64,000 nucleotides of DNA, taken from assembly GCA_947488615.1 (NCBI GenBank), contig CANKZU010000003.1:285460-349459 (forward strand), in the 5' to 3' direction. Below, one piece after another: positions 42,176 through 52,764 of the stretch. The translations under genes were made by a program, and so were the position numbers. Origin of the DNA: an uncultured Aurantimonas sp. Its GTDB lineage: Bacteria > Pseudomonadota > Alphaproteobacteria > Rhizobiales > Rhizobiaceae. The notes under the pieces are model-generated. The model had not been told where the DNA came from. It ran no database searches and saw nothing but the letters and a program-made list of their open reading frames with translations. The stretch's first letter is position 1. Each line of letters opens with the position of its first letter.

Positions 42176-44002
42176 ATGGATTCGATACACGTCTGGGCCA
42201 CCTATCTCCTCATCCTGGCGAGCGTGATTGGCTATGCTTGGGAGAGATGGCCGATCGAAGCCGTCGCGGCGGCCTCGCTCAGCGCCTTCCTGCTTCTCTT
42301 CGCGATCGCCCCATACCGGGATGCCGCTGGCTTTGCGGTCACCAGCGGCGACCTGCTTTCGGGATTTTCCAATCCGGCGTTGATCACGGTGCTGGCGCTG
42401 CTGATTGTCGGACAGGGGCTTTTCGCCACCGACGCCATGGCGCGACCGACGCAGTGGCTGACCGAGATCGGCGGCTCCGTCGGCGCGCGCGCCATCATTA
42501 TTGTGCTGCTCAGCGCGGCCCTGCTGTCCGCATTCCTCAACAATACCCCCGTCGTCGTCATCTTCATTCCGATCCTGACGATGCTGGCGACCCAGCGCGG
42601 CATCCCGCCGGCCCATGTCTTCATGCCGTTGTCATTCCTATCGATTCTCGGGGGCATGACGACGCTGATCGGTTCGTCCACCAACCTTCTGGTCGCGGGC
42701 GTCGCCGCTCGTTCCGGCATCGAGATCGACTTTTTCGATATCACCGTGCCGGGTCTCGTGATCGCGGTCGTCGGCGGGATTTACGTGATCGGCTTCATGC
42801 CGCGCATCCTCACGCCGCGCCAAGGATCCCAAGGCCGCGTCGCGGACGCCGGTGGCAAGCAGTTCCTCGGCGAGATCAACATTACCGAGGGCCATGCCTT
42901 CGAGTGGCTCACGGCGCGAGCGGGGCTGTTCCCCGGTCTCGGCGATCTGATGCCGCGCATGATCCTGCGCGGCGAACGAGCGATCCTGCCACCCTTCGAC
43001 GACATCACGCTGGCGGTCGGCGACCGTCTGATCGTGACGGCGACGCGGCGCGCTTTTTCCAAGGCGCTGTCCACCGGCAATCTGACGGTCAAGACGCTGG
43101 ATCCCTCGGCGGAAACCCTGAGCGACCAGGCCAACAAGATCGGTCCCGACATGGTGATGGCAGAGGCCGTGGTCGCGCCGGGCTCGCGCTATGCCGGCCG
43201 CACGATGCAATATTCGGGTCTGCGCACCCAGTTCGGCATCACGCTCTTCGGCCTCCAGCGCAAGAGCCGTATGGCGCGCTCCGCGCTGTCGGAAATCCGG
43301 CTGGAGCCCGGCGACACCTTGCTGCTTTGCGGACAGGCGAGCGCGATCGCGAAGCTGAAGGGCAACCACGACCTGCTGCTGCTGGAATATTCGGCCCAGA
43401 CGATTCCGCAAAGCGCCAAGGCGGGTCTGGCCGCCTCTATCTTCTTCGCGATCGTTCTCATGGCGGCAACCGGCGCCCTTCCCATCGAAGTGCTTGCTGT
43501 TGTCGGTGCCCTCCTGATGGTCGCCACCGGGTGCCTGACCGTCGGCGAAGCGGCGCGCGCGTTCGACCGATCGATCTTCATGTTGATTGGCGCGTCGATC
43601 GCCGCGGCGGTAGCACTGGAACGGACGGGCGGTGCAGCGATGATTGCCGAAACCGCCATGACAGCGCTGGCGGGCTTATCCACCGCAGCGATCCTGTCCG
43701 GACTGTTCCTGGTCATCGCGATCATGACGAATCTGCTATCGAACAACGCCACAGCCGTTCTATTCACGCCGATCGCGCTCGACCTGTCGCGGCAACTGGG
43801 GGCATCGCCGGAGGCGTTTCTCGCCTGCGTCATTTTCGCGGCCAACGCGTCCTTCGCAACGCCGATTGGCTACCAGACCAATTTGCTGATCATGGGACCG
43901 GGGCGCTACCGCTTTATCGACTTCGCAAAAGCCGGTGTTCCCCTTGTGATCCTCGTGTGGTTAACATTCTCGATCGTGGCACCATGGTATTATCCACTAT
44001 GA
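42176..44002 (+). CDS. SLC13-type permease with internal TrkA-C domains
   Basis: 608-residue membrane transporter of the divalent anion:Na+ symporter family. About 11 helices are split by a cytosolic insert. The two SNT/NTP re-entrant hairpins are visible: [18 protein letters not shown] (about 117-134) with [10 protein letters not shown], and [16 protein letters not shown] (about 520-535) with [10 protein letters not shown]. The insert (about 205-400) carries two RCK_C/TrkA-C domains ([17 protein letters not shown] and [15 protein letters not shown] ends), as in the sulfate/tellurite-related transporters. The transported anion is unknown. It lies 147 bases after the RDD gene and 16 bases before bpt. 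Confidence 0.9.
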   Translation: MDSIHVWATYLLILASVIGYAWERWPIEAVAAASLSAFLLLFAIAPYRDAAGFAVTSGDLLSGFSNPALITVLALLIVGQGLFATDAMARPTQWLTEIGGSVGARAIIIVLLSAALLSAFLNNTPVVVIFIPILTMLATQRGIPPAHVFMPLSFLSILGGMTTLIGSSTNLLVAGVAARSGIEIDFFDITVPGLVIAVVGGIYVIGFMPRILTPRQGSQGRVADAGGKQFLGEINITEGHAFEWLTARAGLFPGLGDLMPRMILRGERAILPPFDDITLAVGDRLIVTATRRAFSKALSTGNLTVKTLDPSAETLSDQANKIGPDMVMAEAVVAPGSRYAGRTMQYSGLRTQFGITLFGLQRKSRMARSALSEIRLEPGDTLLLCGQASAIAKLKGNHDLLLLEYSAQTIPQSAKAGLAASIFFAIVLMAATGALPIEVLAVVGALLMVATGCLTVGEAARAFDRSIFMLIGASIAAAVALERTGGAAMIAETAMTALAGLSTAAILSGLFLVIAIMTNLLSNNATAVLFTPIALDLSRQLGASPEAFLACVIFAANASFATPIGYQTNLLIMGPGRYRFIDFAKAGVPLVILVWLTFSIVAPWYYPL

Positions 44003-44018
44003 GGGAGGCGCGACGGCA

Positions 44019-44768
44019 GTGACAGTTCATCACCCGCAAACGCCGCAGTTCTTCCTCACCTCGCCTTCCCCCTGCCCGTATCTCAGAGGTCAGGCCGAGA
44101 GAAAGGTCTTCACGCACTTGGTCGGCGAGCGCGCCCCGGGCCTGCTCGATCTCCTGAGCCAGGGCGGGTTCCGGCGCAGCCAGAACATCGCCTACAGACC
44201 GGCCTGCGAGTCGTGTCGGGCCTGCATTTCCGTCCGCATATTGGTCGATGAGTTCAAGCCGAGCCGCTCGATGCGCCGGATCATGACCCGCAATCGGGAC
44301 CTGGTCGGCCGGATGGGCGTGCCGGCTCCGTCGAGCGAACAATACTCGCTGTTCCGCCACTATCTCGACGACCGGCATACCCATGGCGGGATGTCGGAGA
44401 TGAGCGTGCTGGACTATGCCATGATGGTCGAAGACAGCCAGGTCGACACGCGTCTGGTCCAATATCGCCTGCGGGGACCCGACTCGTTCTTCAGCGACCA
44501 ATCGGACGGCGACCTCGTCGGCGTCGCGCTCAGCGACGTGATGGGCGACGGAATGTCGATGGTCTACTCGTTCTTCGAGCCCGGGGAGAGAGTTCGAAGC
44601 CTGGGCACCTACATGATCCTCGACCATATCGAGCGGACCAGGAAGCTCGGCCTGCCCTATCTCTATCTCGGCTATTGGGTGAACGGCTCGTCGAAGATGG
44701 ACTACAAGATCCGGTTTCAGCCGCAGGAGCACCTGATGCCCAAGGGCTGGGAGCGCTACGAGGGCTGA
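44019..44768 (+). CDS. bpt: Aspartate/glutamate leucyltransferase (Bpt)
   Basis: 249-residue aminoacyl-tRNA-protein transferase of the ATE family, bacterial Bpt type, which adds Leu to proteins with N-terminal Asp or Glu and makes them ClpS substrates. The N-domain Cys cluster [15 protein letters not shown] (about 62-76) and the C-domain [21 protein letters not shown] are diagnostic, with the length right for Bpt rather than the longer eukaryotic Ate. It starts with GTG 44019. It is preceded closely by the SLC13 gene and in rhizobia usually follows hemB-RDD. Confidence 0.96.
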   Translation: MTVHHPQTPQFFLTSPSPCPYLRGQAERKVFTHLVGERAPGLLDLLSQGGFRRSQNIAYRPACESCRACISVRILVDEFKPSRSMRRIMTRNRDLVGRMGVPAPSSEQYSLFRHYLDDRHTHGGMSEMSVLDYAMMVEDSQVDTRLVQYRLRGPDSFFSDQSDGDLVGVALSDVMGDGMSMVYSFFEPGERVRSLGTYMILDHIERTRKLGLPYLYLGYWVNGSSKMDYKIRFQPQEHLMPKGWERYEG

Positions 44769-44901
44769 GCGAAGCGGTCGTTGCGCGCGCTTTTTCGTTC
44801 GCGATCTTTCACCATCGCTCGCGATGATGATAAGGCGAGGCGTATCCGCAGTTGTCGCTGGCGCCCCCTCACCTATCCCGATCTGTCCAAAACGGAATTT
44901 G

Positions 44902-45831
44902 ATGTCTGTCCCGCCGCAGCAAAGCGATTCGTCGCCGTCGTCATCCTACGCGCAGGGCCTCGCCCTTGTCGGCTTCGGCGGCTTCGTACTCTCCTTCGAC
45001 ATTCCGCTCATTCGGCTGTCGGAGAGCGCCTTCTGGACCGTCCTGCTGGTGCGCGGCGTCCTCACCTGTCTGGCCGCGGTGCTGATCTGGCGCATCGACC
45101 GCATGCTGTTCCCGCGCGACCAGAAGCTGATCGCCGGGCGCGCCGGGCTTATTGTCACGGGCATCTATTCGCTGGCGGCCGCGAGCTTCGTCTTTTCCGT
45201 CTTCAACACGAGCGCCGGCAACGTCGTCTTCATCCTCGCCTTCAATCCGATGTTCTCCGCGCTGCTGTCCTGGCGGATAGTCGGCGAGCGGCCGTCGACG
45301 GCGACGCTGCTGGCCATCCCCACAACGCTCTTCGGCGTTCTGCTGATCATTGGAGCCGGCTTCGAGACCGGCAACTGGTTGGGCGACCTCGCAGCGCTTG
45401 CCACAGCCTTCCTGATTGCGCTCGCGATCACGCTCGCCCGCCGTAGCCGGACCGACATGCGCTACGCGGCCGCGCTCGGCGCTTTTCTGCCGGCGCTGAT
45501 CGCCGTCCCCTTCGTCGCAGTCGACGGCATTCACTCCGAAGCGATCGGGTGGCTGGCGCTGAATGGCGCGGTGATCATTCCGATCGCGTTGATCTGCCTG
45601 GCGCTCGGGCCGATGTTCGTGCCGGCGCCCATCGTCTCGATGGCCTATCTGGTGGAGACGGTGCTTGCGCCCGTCTGGGTCTGGATGGTGTTCGCCGAGC
45701 GGCCAACGGATCTGGCGCTTGCCGGCGGCATCGTCGTCGTCGGAACGCTCGTGGTGCATTCGCTGGTCGAACTCGGGCGCGCGCGGCAATCCCGGCGGCG
45801 CAGCATCGCGGTCGCGTCCCGCCACGTGTGA
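44902..45831 (+). CDS. EamA/DMT family transporter
   Basis: 309-residue drug/metabolite transporter with about ten membrane helices in two EamA halves (about 20-145 and 155-285). The internal repeat is visible in the segments FNPMFSALLSWRIVGERPS (about 126-144) and LVETVLAPVWVWMVFAERP (about 248-266), each closing a half with the conserved Glu-Arg-Pro. Start at ATG 44902 (MSVPPQQSDSS); the frame is open from 44824 without a start context. The substrate is unknown. It is convergent with parC, 57 bases apart. Confidence 0.88.
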   Translation: MSVPPQQSDSSPSSSYAQGLALVGFGGFVLSFDIPLIRLSESAFWTVLLVRGVLTCLAAVLIWRIDRMLFPRDQKLIAGRAGLIVTGIYSLAAASFVFSVFNTSAGNVVFILAFNPMFSALLSWRIVGERPSTATLLAIPTTLFGVLLIIGAGFETGNWLGDLAALATAFLIALAITLARRSRTDMRYAAALGAFLPALIAVPFVAVDGIHSEAIGWLALNGAVIIPIALICLALGPMFVPAPIVSMAYLVETVLAPVWVWMVFAERPTDLALAGGIVVVGTLVVHSLVELGRARQSRRRSIAVASRHV

Positions 45832-45836
45832 CGGGA

Positions 45837-45866
45837 GCGACAGGCCCTTACCCGGCCACCTGTCGC
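45837..45866. terminator. Possible bidirectional terminator between the EamA gene and parC
   Basis: Inverted repeat GCGACAGG/CCTGTCGC (45837-45844 with 45859-45866) with a 14-base GC-rich loop in the 57-base gap between two convergent genes. No T-run on either side, so weak evidence. Confidence 0.35.
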
Positions 45867-45888
45867 GCCGACACAATGCGCGGCGACC

Positions 45889-48141
45889 TCAGCCTTCGAA
45901 CTTGTTGGTCTTCGGAAAGCCCTTTGGCACCAACCGGCCGGCCTGCGCCCGGTCGCCGCGCCATTCCAGAAGTTCGGCTTCGGAGCGGGTGAACATCCGG
46001 CCGGCGGAATCCGACCACACCAGACCGCCCGCCATGCGGAACACCTTTGCGTCCGAGACCCCGCCATCCTTGTAACGTTGCAGCCGCACGCCCTTGCCGC
46101 GCGCCATCTGCGCTACCTGCGCCAGCGGGAAGACCAGCAGCTTGCGATTCTCGCCGACGATCGCGACGTGATCGCCCTCGCCGACCGTCGGCGCCAGCGC
46201 CAACGCGGTCTTGCCGGACACATTCATCAGTTGCTTGCCCTTGCGCGTCGACGACAGCATATCGGCCTCCGCGACAATGAAGCCATTGCCGTCGGACGAG
46301 ACCAGCAGGCGGCGGCGATCAGGATCGGCCACGAAAGCGATGGCGATGTCCTGCTCGTCGTCGAAGTCGAAGGCGAGACGAATCGGCTCGCCCTGCCCGC
46401 GCCCGCCCGGCAGCTTGTCGGCGCCGAGCGTAAACGCCCGTCCGCCCGTCGACAGAAACACCAGCTTGTCGGTCGTCATGGCATGGAAGGTGAGCTTCAG
46501 GCCGTCGCCCTCCTTGAAGGTCAATGTCGAGAAATCCGCGAGATGCCCGCGCATGCCTCGCAGGAAGCCTTTTTTGGACAGAACGACGGTCACAGGCTCC
46601 TTCTCGATCAGCGCCACGGCGATGTCGTCGAGAGCCCGGTTGGGGGCGTCGGCGAAGAGCGTGCGGCGGCGTCCGAGTTTGGTCTTCTTGGAATAGGTTT
46701 CGCGGACTTCGCGAATCTCGCCGGCAACCGACGACCATTGTTGATCGTCGGAGGCGAGCAGCGCTTCCTTTTCGGCTTTCTCTTCCGTGAGGCGGTCGAA
46801 CTCGCGCTTCAGCTCGAACTCCTCCAGCTTGCGCAAGGAGCGAAGGCGCATGTTGAGGATCGCCTCAGCCTGCACGTCGGTCAGTTCGAAGGTGCTGATC
46901 AGCACGGCTTTCGGCTCGTCCTCCTCGCGGATGATCCGGATCACCTCGTCGAGGTTGAGGAAGGCGATCAGATAGCCGGCCAGGACCTCCAGCCGCCGCT
47001 CGATCTGCCCGAGGCGATAGCGCGCCCGCCGCACGAGCACCTCGCGCTGATGGGCGAGCCACTCGCTCAGCACGTCCTTGAGCGACATGACCTTCGGCAC
47101 TTTGCCGCCGGACAGCACGTTCATGTTCAGCGGGATGCGCGATTCCAGATCGGTCAGCCGGAACAGCGATTCCATCAAGAGTTCCGGATCGACGGTCCGG
47201 CTCTTGGGCTCGATGACGACGCGCACGTCCTCGGCCGATTCGTCGCGGATGTCGGCCAGCAGCGGCAATTTGCGCGCTTGCAGCAGTTCGGCGATCTTTT
47301 CGATCAACCGCGACTTCTGCACCTGATACGGGATTTCGGTGACGACAACGACATAGACGCCGCGGCCCTGGTCCTCTGTCTCCCAGCGAGCCCGGACACG
47401 GAACGAGCCCCGGCCGCTGTCGTAGGCTTCGCGGATCTGGGCATGACTGTCGACGATGACGCCGCCGGTCGGGAAGTCCGGCCCCTGCACGAAGCGCAGC
47501 AACGCATCGATCGAGGCGTCCGGATTCTCGATCAGCTTGAGCGCGGCGTCGCAGAGTTCGGCGGCGTTGTGCGGCGGGATCGACGTCGCCATACCGACCG
47601 CGATTCCGGACGAGCCGTTGGCCAGAAGATTGGGGAACGCGCCCGGCAGGACGATCGGCTCTTGATCCTCCTCGTTATAGGTCGCGCGAAAGTCGACCGC
47701 GTCCTCGTCGATGCCGCGCAGGAGCAGCGTCGCGACGTCGGTCATGCGTGCTTCGGTGTAGCGCATGGCCGCAGGGCTATCGCCGTCGACATTGCCGAAA
47801 TTGCCCTGGCCGTCGATCAGCGGATAGCGGATGGCGAAATCCTGGCTCAGCCGCACCAGTGCGTCATAGATCGACGCGTCGCCATGCGGATGGAACTTGC
47901 CCATGACGTCGCCGACGATACGGGCGCATTTCTTGTAGCCCTGGCCAGGATCGAGCCGCAGCACGCGCATGGCGTGGACGATGCGTCGATGGACGGGCTT
48001 CAAACCGTCGCGAACATCGGGCAGCGCCCGCCCCATGATTGTCGACAGCGCATAGGCGAGGTAACGCTCCTCGAGTGCCGCCTTCAGGTCGATCGCTTCG
48101 ATGTTGCCGCCGCCCGACGGCGGCTCTACAGCCTTGCCCAT
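45889..48141 (-). CDS. parC: DNA topoisomerase IV subunit A
   Basis: 750-residue type IIA topoisomerase A subunit that decatenates daughter chromosomes. The catalytic Tyr lies in [11 protein letters not shown] (about residue 129), preceded by the [11 protein letters not shown] and [19 protein letters not shown] helices (about 42-93). The second half is the beta-pinwheel; it contains [14 protein letters not shown] near the end but lacks the QRRGGKG GyrA box, so this is ParC, not GyrA. The partner parE is not in the window. It is convergent with the EamA gene; a 214-base gap separates it from the next divergent gene. Confidence 0.96.
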   Translation of the reverse strand: MGKAVEPPSGGGNIEAIDLKAALEERYLAYALSTIMGRALPDVRDGLKPVHRRIVHAMRVLRLDPGQGYKKCARIVGDVMGKFHPHGDASIYDALVRLSQDFAIRYPLIDGQGNFGNVDGDSPAAMRYTEARMTDVATLLLRGIDEDAVDFRATYNEEDQEPIVLPGAFPNLLANGSSGIAVGMATSIPPHNAAELCDAALKLIENPDASIDALLRFVQGPDFPTGGVIVDSHAQIREAYDSGRGSFRVRARWETEDQGRGVYVVVVTEIPYQVQKSRLIEKIAELLQARKLPLLADIRDESAEDVRVVIEPKSRTVDPELLMESLFRLTDLESRIPLNMNVLSGGKVPKVMSLKDVLSEWLAHQREVLVRRARYRLGQIERRLEVLAGYLIAFLNLDEVIRIIREEDEPKAVLISTFELTDVQAEAILNMRLRSLRKLEEFELKREFDRLTEEKAEKEALLASDDQQWSSVAGEIREVRETYSKKTKLGRRRTLFADAPNRALDDIAVALIEKEPVTVVLSKKGFLRGMRGHLADFSTLTFKEGDGLKLTFHAMTTDKLVFLSTGGRAFTLGADKLPGGRGQGEPIRLAFDFDDEQDIAIAFVADPDRRRLLVSSDGNGFIVAEADMLSSTRKGKQLMNVSGKTALALAPTVGEGDHVAIVGENRKLLVFPLAQVAQMARGKGVRLQRYKDGGVSDAKVFRMAGGLVWSDSAGRMFTRSEAELLEWRGDRAQAGRLVPKGFPKTNKFEG

Positions 48142-48355
48142 GCGGCTGGTCTAGGACAGGACTGCGACTGGAACAACTGCGGAACACGGTTATTCAAGGA
48201 TTTGTGGGCCGTAAGGCGAGCGCCGATGCTCTAATTCCGTCGCTTGCCGTCCCTCCCCTTATCTCGACGTGCCTTCCGACCTACAATAGTGCCCGACAAC
48301 GGCCCACATTCTCATCGCGCCGTAGCGCGCCCAGGTTCAAGCGGAAGGTTCTCTC

Positions 48356-49537
48356 ATGCTCGCCAGGACAGGCATATCCCTCGCCACGACGACGCTGCTG
48401 CTACTAGGCTCGACGTCGGCATTCGCGGTCGACGCCCAGGCGTTCGCCGAGCGGCTCAAGGCCGTCGCGCAGAAGCAGAACATGTCGCTGACCTTCGACA
48501 GCGCGGAAGCGGACGGCGACAATGTCGTCCTGAAGGGCGTCTCGGGGGCCAAGGCCGATGAAAAAGGCAAGATCGCCGAGATCATTTTCGAGAACGTTTC
48601 CGGCTCGACCCCCGACGGATGGAACGTCGCGAGGATCGCATTTCCCGACTTCGACGAGACCGAGGATGGCGTGCACACGCGCATCACTGGTATCGTGATC
48701 GAAGACTTGGAACTGGTCGGCACGAACGCAACAGACGCGCCGGCGGCGATGACATTCTCCGACTTCTATTTCGAGGGCGCAACGATCGGCTCCGTCGACG
48801 TCGAGAAGGACGGCAAGACAGTCTTCAGCCTCGCGGATGCGTCCATCGGCAATGAGATCGGCGACGACGGCACCTTCACCGCGGAGTTCGACCTCGGCGA
48901 TTTCACCGCCGACCTGACCGCAGGCGACGATGCGGAAGCCACGAAGGCGGTCCAGGAGGTCGGTTACGGCACGCTGAGCGGCGAAATCGCCGGCTCCGCC
49001 ACCTGGGACCCCGCGAGCGGCCTCCTCGAGCTCGATCCGTTCGACATCAATGTGAAAGATGCCGGCAGCCTGTCCTTCACCTACGGAATTTCGGGCTACA
49101 CGCCAGCGTTTATCGAGTCGCTGCGACAGCTGCAGCAGCAGATGGCCGCCAATCCGGACAATCAGCAGGCCTCCGGCATGGCCGTGATGGGATTGATCTC
49201 GCAACTCTATCTGAACTCCGCCGACATCACCTTCGTCGACGATTCGCTCACCGGCAAGCTGCTCGACTACTACGCCGAGAAGAATGGGCAGACGCGCGAG
49301 CAACTGATCGAGGGGCTCACCGGCATGCTGCCGATGTTCCTGTCCTACCTGCAAAATCCGGACTTTCAGAAAGACGTCACCGACTCCGTGACGGCCTATC
49401 TCAACGATCCGAAGTCGTTGTCGATCACCGTCGCGCCGGCCAATCCGGTGCCTGCGACACAGCTAATCGGCGCGGCGATGGGCGCCCCGCAGACCCTGCC
49501 GAGCGTTCTGTCGCTGAGCGTTAGCGCCAACGATTAA
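48356..49537 (+). CDS. Exported protein of unknown function (393 residues)
   Basis: Protein with a clear signal peptide (MLARTGISLATTTLLLLG, cleavage after SAFA at residue 24) and no membrane anchor after it, hence periplasmic or secreted. It is acidic and beta-rich: LTFDSAEADGDNVVLKGV, FSDFYFEGATIGSVDVEKDGKTVF (split at FYFEGATIGSVDVEKDGK) and ADITFVDDSLTGKLLDYYA. A helix rich in Gln (LRQLQQQMAANPDNQQ, about 256-271) precedes the last third. The layered LELDPFDINVKDAGSL strands recall AsmA-like or lipid-carrier beta sheets but I cannot assign a family. It is convergent with aspS, ended by a perfect 17-bp hairpin. Confidence 0.8.
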   Translation: MLARTGISLATTTLLLLGSTSAFAVDAQAFAERLKAVAQKQNMSLTFDSAEADGDNVVLKGVSGAKADEKGKIAEIIFENVSGSTPDGWNVARIAFPDFDETEDGVHTRITGIVIEDLELVGTNATDAPAAMTFSDFYFEGATIGSVDVEKDGKTVFSLADASIGNEIGDDGTFTAEFDLGDFTADLTAGDDAEATKAVQEVGYGTLSGEIAGSATWDPASGLLELDPFDINVKDAGSLSFTYGISGYTPAFIESLRQLQQQMAANPDNQQASGMAVMGLISQLYLNSADITFVDDSLTGKLLDYYAEKNGQTREQLIEGLTGMLPMFLSYLQNPDFQKDVTDSVTAYLNDPKSLSITVAPANPVPATQLIGAAMGAPQTLPSVLSLSVSAND

Positions 49538-49579
49538 ACGCCGGCGGCCCACGAATAGGGCCGATTTCCAGTTCTGCAC

Positions 49580-49616
49580 GCGCTCCTCCTCCGCGCTCGG
49601 CGCGGAGGAGGAGCGC
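49580..49616. terminator. Perfect 17-bp inverted repeat between two convergent genes
   Basis: GCGCTCCTCCTCCGCGC (49580-49596) and its exact complement (49600-49616) enclose a 3-base loop. It fills the 83-base gap between the exported protein gene and aspS, four bases from the aspS stop. There is no T-run on either strand; it is a very stable hairpin that would cap both 3' ends. Confidence 0.7.
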
Positions 49617-49620
49617 TTGA

Positions 49621-51411
49621 TCAGCTTTTCGCCGCCGCCGGCGCCAGACGCAGGCCGAGTTCGCGCAGCTGGGCCGGACTCGCCTCGTTGGGCGCGCCCA
49701 TTAAGAGATCGTGGGCCTGCTGGTTCATCGGGAACATGGCGATCTCGCGCAGGTTCTTGGCCCCGCACAGAAGCATGACGATGCGGTCGACGCCCGCCGC
49801 CATGCCGCCATGGGGCGGCGCGCCGTACTGGAAGGCACGGTAGAGCCCGCCGAAGCGCTCTTCCACGGTCTCCTTCGAGTAGCCGGCGATTTCGAAGGCC
49901 TTCACCATGGCTTCGGGAATGTGGTTGCGGATGCCGCCCGAGGCGATCTCGAAGCCGTTGCAGACGATGTCGTACTGGAATGCCTTGATCGCCAGCGGCT
50001 CGTCGCCTTGCAGCGCATCCATGCCGCCCTGCGGCATCGAGAAGGGATTGTGGGCGAAATCGACCTTCTTTTCCTCGTCCTGCCATTCGTAGAAGGGGAA
50101 GTCGATGATCCAGGCGAGCTCGAACCGGTCACGGTCGATCAGGTCCAGTTCCTCGCCGACCCGCGTCCGGGCGGCTCCGGCAAAGGGAGCGAAGGCGTCC
50201 GGCCGCCCGGCGACGAAGAAGCAGGCGTCGCCCGCTTCGAGGCCAAGTTGGGTGCGCAGCGCCTCGGTGCGCTCCTCGCCGATGTTCTTGGCAAGCGGGC
50301 CGGCACCGGCCAGCTTGCCCTCCTCCTCGCGCCAGAAGATGTAGCCGAGGCCTGGCTGGCCCTCGCCCTGCGCCCAGGAGTTCATCCGGTCGCAGAATGC
50401 GCGTGAACCACCTGTCTTGGACGGGATCGCCCATATCTCGACGGCCGGATCGTTGGCGATCATGCCGGCGAAGACTTTGAAGCCCGAACCGGCGAAATGC
50501 TCGGTCACCGCTTGCATCTCGATCGGATTACGCAGGTCCGGCTTGTCGGTGCCGTATTTGCGGATCGATTCGGCATAGGGAATGCGGCGAAAATTCTGGC
50601 TGACCGGCTTGCCGTCGGCGAAGCTCTCGAACACGGTGCGGATCACCGGCTCCATCGCCTGGAGGATATCCTCCTGCTCGACGAAGCTCATCTCGACGTC
50701 GAGCTGATAGAACTCCCCGTAGAAGCGGTCGGCGCGCGGGTCCTCGTCGCGGAAGCAGGGCGCGATCTGGAAATACCGATCGAAGCCGGACATCATGATC
50801 AGCTGCTTGTATTGCTGCGGCGCCTGCGGCAGCGCGTAGAACAGGCCATTGTGCAGCCGCGACGGCACCAAGAAGTCGCGCGCGCCCTCCGGCGAGGAGG
50901 CGGTGAGGATCGGCGTCTGGAACTCGAAGAAACCCCCATCGCCCATCAGCTGGCGCATTTTCGAGACGATCTGCGTGCGCCGCATCATGTTCTTGTGCAG
51001 CGTCTCGCGGCGAAGGTCGAGGAAGCGGTATTTGAGCCGGATATCCTCCGGGTACTCCGGCTCGCCGAACACCGGCAGCGGCAGTTCCCTGGCCTGCGAC
51101 AACACCTCGATCTCGCGGGCGAACACCTCGACCGCGCCGGTCGGCAGCTTGGCGTTGACGGTGTCTTCCGAGCGCGCCTTCACTTCCCCGTCGATCCGGA
51201 TGACCCATTCGCCACGGACCGTTTCCGCCACCGCGAAGGCCGGCGAATCGGGATCGACGACCACTTGTGTCAGGCCGTAATGGTCGCGCAGATCGATGAA
51301 CAAAAGGCCGCCGTGATCGCGAATTCGATGGGCCCAGCCAGACAGGCGGACGGTTTTGCCGACATCGTCCTTACGAAGGGCGGCGCAGCTGTGACTGCGA
51401 TAGCGGTGCAT
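49621..51411 (-). CDS. aspS: Aspartyl-tRNA synthetase
   Basis: 596-residue class IIb synthetase. The N-terminal OB-fold has [26 protein letters not shown] (split at [19 protein letters not shown], about 22-40). Class II motif 1 is near [24 protein letters not shown], motif 2 at [20 protein letters not shown] (about 210-229), the bacterial GAD insertion follows about residue 280-420, and motif 3 is [15 protein letters not shown] near 535. The start ATG 51411 ([13 protein letters not shown]) has AGAGAGAA upstream; the longer frame to 51549 overlaps the rnd promoter region. It is divergent from rnd. Confidence 0.97.
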   Translation of the reverse strand: MHRYRSHSCAALRKDDVGKTVRLSGWAHRIRDHGGLLFIDLRDHYGLTQVVVDPDSPAFAVAETVRGEWVIRIDGEVKARSEDTVNAKLPTGAVEVFAREIEVLSQARELPLPVFGEPEYPEDIRLKYRFLDLRRETLHKNMMRRTQIVSKMRQLMGDGGFFEFQTPILTASSPEGARDFLVPSRLHNGLFYALPQAPQQYKQLIMMSGFDRYFQIAPCFRDEDPRADRFYGEFYQLDVEMSFVEQEDILQAMEPVIRTVFESFADGKPVSQNFRRIPYAESIRKYGTDKPDLRNPIEMQAVTEHFAGSGFKVFAGMIANDPAVEIWAIPSKTGGSRAFCDRMNSWAQGEGQPGLGYIFWREEEGKLAGAGPLAKNIGEERTEALRTQLGLEAGDACFFVAGRPDAFAPFAGAARTRVGEELDLIDRDRFELAWIIDFPFYEWQDEEKKVDFAHNPFSMPQGGMDALQGDEPLAIKAFQYDIVCNGFEIASGGIRNHIPEAMVKAFEIAGYSKETVEERFGGLYRAFQYGAPPHGGMAAGVDRIVMLLCGAKNLREIAMFPMNQQAHDLLMGAPNEASPAQLRELGLRLAPAAAKS

Positions 51412-51590
51412 GGCATTCTCTCTTGGATCTGGCTCGTGTCCGGCCGCACGTCGGCGCGCGCAGGCACGGTTTGGCGGCTCGATTGAATCGCCGGCGACAA
51501 GCGCATGCAGCTTTCGTCCTGTCAAGATTTCACGGGTGCTGTGGCGCATCCGCCTTTCGCACGGCCCCGCGATCGGGCTATGGATATCGG

Positions 51591-52754
51591 ATGCAAATGA
51601 TCACCTCGACCGCAGACCTCGCCAAGGCCTGCACCAACCTCGCCACCGCCGAATACGTCACCGTCGACACCGAGTTCATCCGCGAAACGACGTTCTGGCC
51701 AGAGCTCTGCCTGATCCAGATGGCGTCGGACGATCTCGCTGTGCTGGTGGACCCGCTCGCCAGCGGGATCGATCTGGCGCCGTTCTTCGAGCTGATGGCC
51801 GATGAGAGCATCGTGAAGGTATTCCACGCGGCGCGGCAGGATCTGGAGATCGTCTACAAGCTCGGCGGCATCTTGCCCAAACCACTCTTCGACACGCAGG
51901 TCGCGGCGATGGTCTGCGGGTTCGGGGAATCGATCGCCTACGATCAGCTGGTCGCGCGGACCACCGACGGGCGGATCGACAAGACGTCGCGTTTCACCGA
52001 CTGGCGTCGCCGCCCGCTCAGTGAGCAGCAGCTGACCTATGCGCTTGCCGACGTCACCTATCTGCGCGACGTCTATCGCGAGTTGACCAAACAGCTGGAA
52101 GCCGACGACCGCGGCCACTGGCTGGCCGAGGAAATGGCGATCCTGGCGGACCCGGCCACTTACGACCTGCACCCGGACGATGCCTGGAAGCGGCTGAAGC
52201 TGCGAGTGCGCAAGCCGATCGAATTGCAGGTAATGAAAGAACTGGCGACATGGCGCGAGCGCGAGGCACGCGACCTCGACAAGCCGCGCGGGCGTATTCT
52301 CAAGGACGACGCGATTTACGAGATCGCCCAGCAGCAGCCGACGGACGAACAGGCGCTCGGCCGCCTGCGGACGATCCCGAAGGGATTCGAACGCAGCGCC
52401 GCAGGGCGAGCGATCATCGCGGCGGTGAGCCGCGCGCTGGCGGTGCCGAAATCGGAGTTGTCACCCATTCCACGGTCCCGGCAACTGCCCGAGGGCACCG
52501 CGGCGGCGGTCGAATTCCTCAAGGTTCTCCTGAAGATCGTGGTCGAGGAAAAGGGCGTCGCGGCCAAGATGATCGCGTCGGGCGACGACCTGGAAAAACT
52601 TGCCTGGAAGGGTGAGGAAGCCGAAATCGCGGCGATGTCAGGCTGGCGCCGGGAGATCTTCGGCGAACGGGCGCTCGGGCTGCTGCAAGGCGAGACCGCC
52701 CTCGTCTATCGCAACCGCAAGGTCGAAGTGGTCGCGCTGGAAGGAGACGCGTGA
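51591..52754 (+). CDS. rnd: Ribonuclease D
   Basis: 387-residue 3'-5' exoribonuclease of the DEDDy class, acting on tRNA 3' ends. Catalytic residues: D26 and E28 (VDTEFI), D84 (ARQDLE), Y150 and D154 (TYALADV). Two HRDC domains follow (about 205-285, [32 protein letters not shown] split at [18 protein letters not shown], and the C-terminal stretch 290-370). Start at ATG 51591 or 51597 ([10 protein letters not shown]); the longer frame from 51423 runs back through the aspS start. It is convergent with ppx, 10 bases apart. Confidence 0.96.
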   Translation: MQMITSTADLAKACTNLATAEYVTVDTEFIRETTFWPELCLIQMASDDLAVLVDPLASGIDLAPFFELMADESIVKVFHAARQDLEIVYKLGGILPKPLFDTQVAAMVCGFGESIAYDQLVARTTDGRIDKTSRFTDWRRRPLSEQQLTYALADVTYLRDVYRELTKQLEADDRGHWLAEEMAILADPATYDLHPDDAWKRLKLRVRKPIELQVMKELATWREREARDLDKPRGRILKDDAIYEIAQQQPTDEQALGRLRTIPKGFERSAAGRAIIAAVSRALAVPKSELSPIPRSRQLPEGTAAAVEFLKVLLKIVVEEKGVAAKMIASGDDLEKLAWKGEEAEIAAMSGWRREIFGERALGLLQGETALVYRNRKVEVVALEGDA

Positions 52755-52764
52755 GCTCGCGCGT

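Noticed and set aside
42076..44022. A 648-codon plus-strand frame overlapping the SLC13-type transporter
   Set aside because: Out-of-frame reading of the transporter gene; no hydrophobic or domain pattern.
46078..48234. A 718-codon plus-strand frame opposite parC
   Set aside because: Antisense shadow of parC; composition is typical of reverse-strand translation of GC-rich coding DNA.
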